From positions 1-64,000 of the forward strand of contig JBBHKE010001884.1 in NCBI GenBank assembly GCA_037447655.1: DNA of 64,000 bases, written 5' to 3'. The stretch comes from Zygnema cylindricum. Lineage: Eukaryota > Streptophyta > Zygnematophyceae > Zygnematales > Zygnemataceae. Position numbers and translations under genes: made by a program. Positions 63,722 to 64,000 of the stretch are shown piece by piece. The notes beneath the pieces are model-generated. The model saw only the letters and a list, made by a program, of their open reading frames with translations. It was not told the DNA's origin and did not search any database. The stretch's first letter is position 1, and each line of letters starts with the position of its first letter.

Positions 63722-64000
63722 CAGAGGTCGCAAACGGTCAACTGTAACCGTGACCGACTGTTAACCGACCGCCCGCGCCGGATCCGGAACGGATTCGGTT
63801 GCCAAATTTTAGGGGCCGGGCAGTCGCGGTCGGTTGATTCACCAAAAAAGAAAAAAAAAGTCGGTTACGGTCGGTCAAGCAAAAAACGATAAAAAATGAA
63901 AATTTTGTACTGGTCATACAATCCGACATTATTGTACTTTGTACTCTTTGGTATCGTGGAAGTACGTGAATCATGATAAGCATCGAAAATCTGACACGGT
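63722..64000 (-). repeat. Dispersed repeat A, copy 2 (inverted)
   Basis: Inverse of 388-675; runs off the window end. Confidence 0.75.

Overview
The window is nuclear DNA of a plant-lineage eukaryote (land plant or streptophyte alga). The evidence is plant-type 24-residue LRRs encoded by 72-nt phase-2 exons, a plant receptor-like-kinase type kinase domain, LysM domains, GT-AG introns and many Ty1/copia elements with initiator-Met-tRNA type primer sites. I cannot name the species.

The main gene runs on the plus strand from 4881 to 45586. It has at least 23 exons that join in one open frame of 1074 codons plus stop. The predicted protein has a signal peptide, an N-terminal LysM-like module, an LRR N-cap, eight plant LRRs, an EGF-like module, a papain-family (C1A) protease with Cys/His/Asn and the oxyanion Gln in place, two more EGF-like modules, and a C-terminal string of LysM or LysM-like modules. 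No transmembrane segment or kinase is visible, so it looks like a secreted, glycan-targeted protease. I know of no described protein with this architecture. A second gene lies tail to tail with it on the minus strand (48045 to 52656 or beyond). Its five clean exons form a receptor-like kinase domain from the alphaC/beta4 region to the C-terminus. Its ectodomain and glycine loop were not found.

Region by region: 1-4880 holds dispersed repeats, MITE-like elements and an 11-bp minisatellite. 4881-11868 holds exons 1-4, with a (TA)n tract in intron 1 and a MULE-like repeat and a MITE in intron 3. 11941-23104 is a copia array LTR-internal-LTR-internal-LTR in intron 4, bounded by one 5-bp target duplication. 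23558-26616 holds LRR exons 5-10, made by exon-plus-intron duplication. 27027-27817 is a hAT-type MITE and 28432-36090 a decayed copia element whose 3' LTR carries two nested insertions; both lie in intron 10. 36193-45586 holds the last LRR, the EGF, protease and LysM exons. 48045-53736 holds the kinase gene, with two opposite composite repeats (tRNA-derived SINE heads plus long polypyrimidine tracts). 54950-58395 and 59518 to about 61.4 kb are two further copia fragments. 61.9-64 kb holds (TA)n and MITEs, and ends with an inverted copy of a repeat seen at the start of the window.

Functionally, only the two genes look host-coded. The secreted LysM-LRR-papain protein and the kinase could both act at the cell surface in sensing or processing microbial or cell-wall material, but that link is inference from domains and adjacency only.
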